Assembly (NCBI GenBank): GCA_002170735.1
Contig: NHIV01000022.1
Coordinates: forward strand, 1-10,602
Length of the DNA: 10,602 nt
Source of the DNA: a bacterium TMED198
GTDB taxonomy: Bacteria > Fidelibacterota > Marinisomatia > SCGC-AAA003-L08 > D37C17
Reading direction: 5' to 3'
Shown: positions 7,558 to 10,602 of the stretch, piece after piece
Position numbering within the stretch: the first letter of the stretch is position 1
How the letters are laid out: each line of letters begins with the position of its first letter
The notes under the pieces: generated by a model
Database searches by the model: none
What the model was told of the DNA's origin: nothing
What the model saw: the letters and a program-made list of their open reading frames with translations, nothing else
Position numbers and translations under genes: made by a program

Positions 7558-7586
7558 TTGTTAATATTATTTATTAGATATAAAAT
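7558..7586 (+). promoter_or_regulatory. Candidate sigma70-type promoter for folE
   Basis: TTGTTA (7558-7563), a 17-nt spacer and TAAAAT (7581-7586, 5/6 to TATAAT) lie in the 63-nt gap between yidD and folE. A transcript would start near 7593, giving a leader of only about 15-20 nt. No Shine-Dalgarno is seen before the folE ATG. Visual prediction. Confidence 0.4.
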
Positions 7587-7609
7587 TACATCATAATAAA
7601 CAAAAAATT

Positions 7610-8305
7610 ATGTCAAAAAAATCAATTGATAAAGTTCTAAAGGAAGAACAGCTTAAGTTTGAAAACCAGGGTGACGATCACTCAGTTAAATCCATAGATA
7701 CCCCTATGAGAGAGGGCGCTTTTGAAAAAAGTTCTTCTGAGAAGATAAATTTAATTAAAGACCATTTTTATGAAATTATGGATATTTTAGGCTTGGATAT
7801 GTCAGATGATAGCTTGAAAGGCACGCCATACAGAGTTGCGAAAATGTATGTTTCTGAAATTTTTAATGGTTTAGATGAAGAGCATAAGCCCAAGGTTACT
7901 TTGTTTGATAACAAGTATCAATACGGCAAGATGCTTGTAGAGAGAGATATTAGCTACTATTCAATGTGTGAGCACCACTTTATGCCAATCTATGGAAAAG
8001 CCCACATTGCATATATATCATCAGGAAAGGTAATTGGCTTGTCTAAGCTTCATAGAATAGTCAAGTATTTTGCTTCTAGGCCTCAAGTTCAAGAAAGAAT
8101 GACGGTTCAAGTTTTTCAAGAATTAAAAAAAGTTTTAAATACTGAAGACGTTGCAGTAATGATAGATGGTTTTCATATGTGTGTGTCAGCTAGAGGTACA
8201 AAAGATATAACTAGCTCTACAGTTACTATGGAATCTGGGGGTTCTTTTAGAGAAGATAGAAAGTGGGCTGAGTTCATGGAGTTGGTCAAGCCCTCAAAAA
8301 GGTAA
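7610..8305 (+). CDS. folE: GTP cyclohydrolase I (type IA)
   Basis: 231 residues (E. coli 222). It converts GTP to 7,8-dihydroneopterin triphosphate plus formate, the first step of folate and related pterin synthesis, in the cytoplasm as a homodecamer. The zinc ligands Cys120, His123 ('MCEHHFMP') and Cys191 ('HMCVSARG') are present, with catalytic His122 and His189. 'VIGLSKLHRIVKYFASRPQVQER' is the expected core, and 'IMDILGLDMSDDSLKGTPYRVAKMY' closely parallels the E. coli enzyme. The first 45 or so residues are a variable, charged N-terminal segment; ATG codons at residues 1 and 33 are both possible starts, and the first is preferred for length. No Shine-Dalgarno precedes it, so initiation may rely on the AT-rich leader. 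mnmH follows after 41 nt and may be co-transcribed. No other folate gene is in the window. Confidence 0.97.
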   Translation: MSKKSIDKVLKEEQLKFENQGDDHSVKSIDTPMREGAFEKSSSEKINLIKDHFYEIMDILGLDMSDDSLKGTPYRVAKMYVSEIFNGLDEEHKPKVTLFDNKYQYGKMLVERDISYYSMCEHHFMPIYGKAHIAYISSGKVIGLSKLHRIVKYFASRPQVQERMTVQVFQELKKVLNTEDVAVMIDGFHMCVSARGTKDITSSTVTMESGGSFREDRKWAEFMELVKPSKR

Positions 8306-8346
8306 AATTTCTGCACCACTTAATATCAAACAAATAAACAAATTCT

Positions 8347-9369
8347 TTGCCTGGCAAAACTTTAGCTAATGTTGTTTCTTTAAAAGATTCCTTTTCTAAA
8401 AATGATTCTGTCTACTTAGATGTAAGGTCTCCAAGAGAGTTTAATAAGGGGCACGTAACAAAATCCATCAATATTCCACTTTTTAGTAACGAAGAATTTT
8501 CCGATATAGGGTCTATCTATAAGTCTAAAGGTAAGCAGGAGGCTGTTGACAAGGGACTTGTATATGCATCGAGGTCTATGTCGGATATCATGAAAGCTAT
8601 TGAAGTGTATAAAAATCAAAATATTTTTGTATACTGCGCAAGAGGCGGCATGAGAAGCGATGCATTTGTATGGCTACTTGATTCAATTGGATATAAGGCT
8701 TCAAAGCTTTTGGGTGGATATAAATCTATAAGGCACCAAGTTCTTAGCTCTTTTAATTTAAAAAATGAGATAAAAATTATTGGAGGAGGAACAGGCACTG
8801 GTAAAACAATAATTTTATCTAGGCTAGCTATGATGGGATGCAATGTGATTGATTTGGAAGGATTTGCAAATCACCGAGGCTCTTCATTTGGAAGTTTGGG
8901 ACGTGGCGCTCAGCCTACGCAGCAACAATTTGAAAATGATATGTATTTCAAGGTAATTAAAGATTTAAATGAAAAAAAAATATTCATAGAAAGTGAAAGC
9001 CGAAAAATTGGTAAGCTTGTAATCCCCCCAGATCTTTGGGGTAGTATGGGGCGGGCAGTTTACGTGAAAATTTCAATGGATATCGATAGAAGAATAGAAA
9101 ATTTAATCAAGGAGTATGGGGCGTTCTCAGCAAACAAATTAGAAGAGAAAATTATTAATATAAAAAAAAAATTGGGTGGAGCAAATGTAAAGAAGGCTAT
9201 AAACTTTATCTCAAAATCTAGAAAAAGAGATTTTTGCAGACTATTGCTTTTATGTTACTACGATAAAACATATGCTCATTCTTTTGAAAGCAGAAAAATT
9301 AAAGCAATTAATGTCAATGCCAGCTCTAAGAGTTACAATGAAATAGCCAAAGAGGTAAAAGGATGCTGA
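8347..9369 (+). CDS. mnmH: tRNA 2-selenouridine synthase (SelU/MnmH)
   Basis: 340 residues (E. coli YbbB 364). It replaces sulfur with selenium in 2-thiouridine at wobble position 34 of tRNA Lys/Glu/Gln, through a geranylated intermediate, using selenophosphate. The N-terminal rhodanese domain (about 1-130) has 'YLDVRSPREF' and active-site Cys97 in 'YCARGGMRS', the position I recall for the essential Cys in E. coli. The P-loop domain has a Walker A motif at 147-154 ('GGTGTGKT'), then 'DLEGFANHRGSSFG' and 'QQQFENDM', signatures of this family. The start is TTG 8347: an in-frame TAA lies at 8335, no ATG occurs before residue 78 inside the rhodanese fold, and no Shine-Dalgarno is visible. All key residues are intact. 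The organism must make selenophosphate (selD), not seen here. It follows folE by 41 nt. Confidence 0.95.
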   Translation: MPGKTLANVVSLKDSFSKNDSVYLDVRSPREFNKGHVTKSINIPLFSNEEFSDIGSIYKSKGKQEAVDKGLVYASRSMSDIMKAIEVYKNQNIFVYCARGGMRSDAFVWLLDSIGYKASKLLGGYKSIRHQVLSSFNLKNEIKIIGGGTGTGKTIILSRLAMMGCNVIDLEGFANHRGSSFGSLGRGAQPTQQQFENDMYFKVIKDLNEKKIFIESESRKIGKLVIPPDLWGSMGRAVYVKISMDIDRRIENLIKEYGAFSANKLEEKIINIKKKLGGANVKKAINFISKSRKRDFCRLLLLCYYDKTYAHSFESRKIKAINVNASSKSYNEIAKEVKGC

Positions 9370-9381
9370 TTAGACCTGTCG

Positions 9382-9481
9382 AAGGGGAGGGACAAGAGTA
9401 ATAATATTTATATTCATCTAAAAGGTAACACATAGCTAACAATATCCGATGAACTAACTCCTCCTCCTATCCCTGATCCTT
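9382..9481 (+). other. Intergenic region with long-range complementary G-rich and C-rich tracts
   Basis: After mnmH, the G-rich tract at 9381-9392 can pair with the C-rich tract at 9470-9481: AAGG (9382-9385) with CCTT (9478-9481) and AGGGA (9388-9392) with TCCCT (9470-9474), leaving a 2/3-nt internal loop and enclosing about 77 nt. The C-rich side also holds CTCCTCCTCCT (9459-9469), which is anti-Shine-Dalgarno-like. Farther on, AAAAATATT (9484-9492) and AATATTTTT (9515-9523) form an AT-only inverted repeat. I recognise no known riboswitch or RNA family. The stem may be a poor terminator, a leader structure for the next gene, or chance. Confidence 0.3.
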
Positions 9482-9553
9482 CTAAAAATATTTAAAAATC
9501 TTACATATATTATGAATATTTTTTCAAAGTAAATGTGATAGAGGTCATATGGT

Positions 9554-10399
9554 ATGAGTAAAGTTGTAGTTTTGGGGACAGCGCAAGATGGAGGCGTTCC
9601 TCATGCAGGATGTAAAGAAGCTTGCTGTGAGAGTGCTTGGAAGGATATGCTTTTGCATAGGTATCCATCTAGTATTGCAGCAGTTTGTGAAGAGTCTAAG
9701 AAATTTTGGATTTTTGATGCAACGCCTGATATTAAGCATCAGCTTAATATCTTAAACAAGTATAAATCAAATTTATCAGGAATTTTTTTAACTCATGCAC
9801 ACATCGGTCACTTTGCTGGATTAACTAGTCTAGGCCTTGAAATAATGAATCTTAAAGGGATTTCAGTTTACGTTATGCCGATTATGGAGAAATTTTTAAA
9901 GAAATCACCATTTATCAAAAGCTTAATCAATGAGGGAGTGATTAAGGTTAGATCAATTAGTGACAAGCAAAAGATTAGTGTGGGGCCTTTTTTAGTTGAG
10001 CCTTTTAACGTACCCCATAGAAATGAGCTTTCAGAAACAGTTGGATATAAAGTTTCAGCTTCAATGGGAAGTATCGTTTACCTCCCAGATATAGATGCTT
10101 GGCAAGGATGGGAAAAAAAATTGTTTTCATTAGTTGAAGAAAACAACTATTTATTTATTGATGGTACATATTTTAAAAAAAATGAAATTAAAAAAAGGAA
10201 TATCAAAGAGATTCCTCATCCTTCAATATATGAAAGCATGAAGCTTTTATCTTGCTTGGATAGTAATGGTAAAAATAAAATATATTTTACACACTTCAAT
10301 CACACAAACTCAGTAATTCACTCTGATCCATCAAGTGGAAGGCTTGTTGCTGAGAAAGGTTTTAATCTCTTAAAAGAAAAAAAAGTTTTTAAAATCTAG
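9554..10399 (+). CDS. PqqB-like metallo-beta-lactamase-fold protein, function unknown
   Basis: 281 residues. The opening 'VVVLGTAQDGGVPHAGC' and the closing 'YFTHFNHTNSVIHSDPSSG' parallel PqqB ('LGSAAGGGFPQ...', 'HINNTNP'), placing it in the PqqB-like branch of the MBL superfamily. The metal motif reads T80-H81-A-H83-I-G85-H86 where classical enzymes have HxHxDH, so the Asp is replaced by Gly. Other likely ligands or active-site residues are His155 ('VPHRNE'), Asp179 ('YLPDID'), Asp203 ('IDGTYF'), His222 ('PHPSIYES'), His247 and His250. Cys20, Cys24 and Cys25 ('GCKEACC') sit where PqqB has a structural zinc site. No pqqA, C, D or E lies nearby, so a role in PQQ synthesis should not be assumed. 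ATG 9554 has AGAGG at 9540-9544. It is followed by a strong terminator and looks monocistronic. Probably cytosolic; no signal peptide is seen. Confidence 0.85.
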   Translation: MSKVVVLGTAQDGGVPHAGCKEACCESAWKDMLLHRYPSSIAAVCEESKKFWIFDATPDIKHQLNILNKYKSNLSGIFLTHAHIGHFAGLTSLGLEIMNLKGISVYVMPIMEKFLKKSPFIKSLINEGVIKVRSISDKQKISVGPFLVEPFNVPHRNELSETVGYKVSASMGSIVYLPDIDAWQGWEKKLFSLVEENNYLFIDGTYFKKNEIKKRNIKEIPHPSIYESMKLLSCLDSNGKNKIYFTHFNHTNSVIHSDPSSGRLVAEKGFNLLKEKKVFKI

Positions 10400-10455
10400 A
10401 GAATAAATGTAATTAATTGTTTATATTTTATTTCCAGTACATTCTTGATAAAGGG

Positions 10456-10541
10456 TTATTGGAAATTCAATTGGTATAAGGGGGTGGCGCTTGATCTCGT
10501 TACCCCCTTTTTTATTCTATTTGAAAATTTCTTATTGGAAA
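10456..10541. repeat. 10-bp direct repeat flanking the terminator
   Basis: TTATTGGAAA occurs at 10456-10465 and again at 10532-10541, on either side of the terminator. Both copies are followed by ATTCAA, directly in the first and after a GGTTTA-type spacer in the second. The second copy lies in the spacer of the candidate promoter at 10521-10549. It may be a short binding-site pair or chance in AT-rich DNA; it is too short to call a mobile element. Confidence 0.3.
10478..10513 (+). terminator. Strong intrinsic (Rho-independent) terminator
   Basis: AAGGGGGT (10478-10485) pairs with ACCCCCTT (10502-10509). The stem extends inward by four pairs (GGCG 10486-10489 with CGTT 10498-10501, two of them G-U), leaving an 8-nt loop. 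Six T follow at 10508-10513. It lies about 80 nt after the PqqB-like stop and fits a rightward terminator only, since the opposite strand lacks a T-run. Confidence 0.9.
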
Positions 10542-10549
10542 GGTTTAAT
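10521..10549 (+). promoter_or_regulatory. Candidate sigma70-type promoter for a gene beyond the right edge
   Basis: TTGAAA (10521-10526), a 17-nt spacer and TTTAAT (10544-10549) each match consensus at 5 of 6 bases. It starts just after the terminator. Downstream, TATAGAAT (10562-10569) and ATTCTCTATA (10579-10588) form an imperfect inverted repeat that could be an operator or leader hairpin. No start codon with a sustained frame is visible before the window ends. Confidence 0.45.
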
Positions 10550-10602
10550 TCAACATGCTTTTTATAGAATCTATAAAATTCTCTATAAATTAATAAAATA
10601 TA

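Noticed and set aside
8416..8843. Two adjacent - strand open frames within mnmH.
   Set aside because: They lie opposite the rhodanese and P-loop motifs, which fix the real coding strand.
9367..9435. Possible selenocysteine readthrough of the mnmH TGA stop, giving Cys-Sec plus 22 more codons to a TAG at 9436.
   Set aside because: Tempting because the gene is a selenium enzyme, but the protein is already close to full length, the added peptide has no recognised homology, and the only hairpin just after TGA is a 4-bp TGTC/GACA stem with a large loop, unlike a bacterial SECIS.
9484..9524. AT-only inverted repeat AAAAATATT/AATATTTTT as an intrinsic terminator.
   Set aside because: The stem has no G-C pairs and a 22-nt loop; such repeats are expected by chance in this base composition.
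9545..9739. 64-residue - strand open frame with several cysteines opposite the start of the PqqB-like gene.
   Set aside because: Its cysteines arise opposite unrelated codons; the + strand frame has clear family motifs and a ribosome binding site.
9554..10399. Calling this gene pqqB.
   Set aside because: Similarity is at family level, the metal motif differs and no pqq partner genes are present, so the PQQ function is not supported.

Overview
This is an AT-rich bacterial window in which every supported gene lies on the + strand. The second gene points to the phylum: a signal peptide, plant-type leucine-rich repeats ending in a 'CPPYPEC' segment, and a C-terminal dockerin-like pair of calcium loops. 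From memory this arrangement is common in Marinimicrobia (SAR406, FCB group) from seawater. That assignment is an inference and rests mainly on one protein. The other genes are widespread bacterial housekeeping or accessory genes.

Layout. Positions 1-3444 hold cell-envelope genes: the 3' part of a probable outer-membrane beta-barrel gene, a secreted LRR/dockerin protein, and a lipoprotein with a transglutaminase-like fold and an intact Cys-His-Asp triad. Positions 3535-7546 look like one operon: a small secreted Lys/Glu-rich coiled-coil protein, cysS, thrS and yidD. The spacings are 7 nt, a 19-nt overlap and an 11-nt overlap. thrS starts at GTG inside cysS, and its Shine-Dalgarno sequence is buried in a small hairpin formed by the last cysS codons, which suggests translational coupling. 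Positions 7610-9369 hold folE (GTP cyclohydrolase I) and mnmH/selU (tRNA 2-selenouridine synthase, TTG start). Positions 9554-10399 hold a PqqB-like metallo-beta-lactamase-fold protein with a Gly in place of the usual motif Asp. A strong intrinsic terminator follows it, then a good sigma70-type promoter for a gene beyond the right edge.

Together the central genes serve translation: two aminoacyl-tRNA synthetases, a wobble-uridine modifier and a membrane-insertion factor. folE supplies the first step of folate or pterin synthesis. mnmH implies selenophosphate production (selD) elsewhere in the genome. No mobile element, CRISPR array, tRNA or rRNA was seen, and no clearly new multi-gene system is present. 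The points most worth checking are the PqqB-like protein without pqq neighbours, the hairpin-masked thrS start, the LRR/dockerin protein, and the structured intergenic regions at 9370-9553 and 10400-10602.
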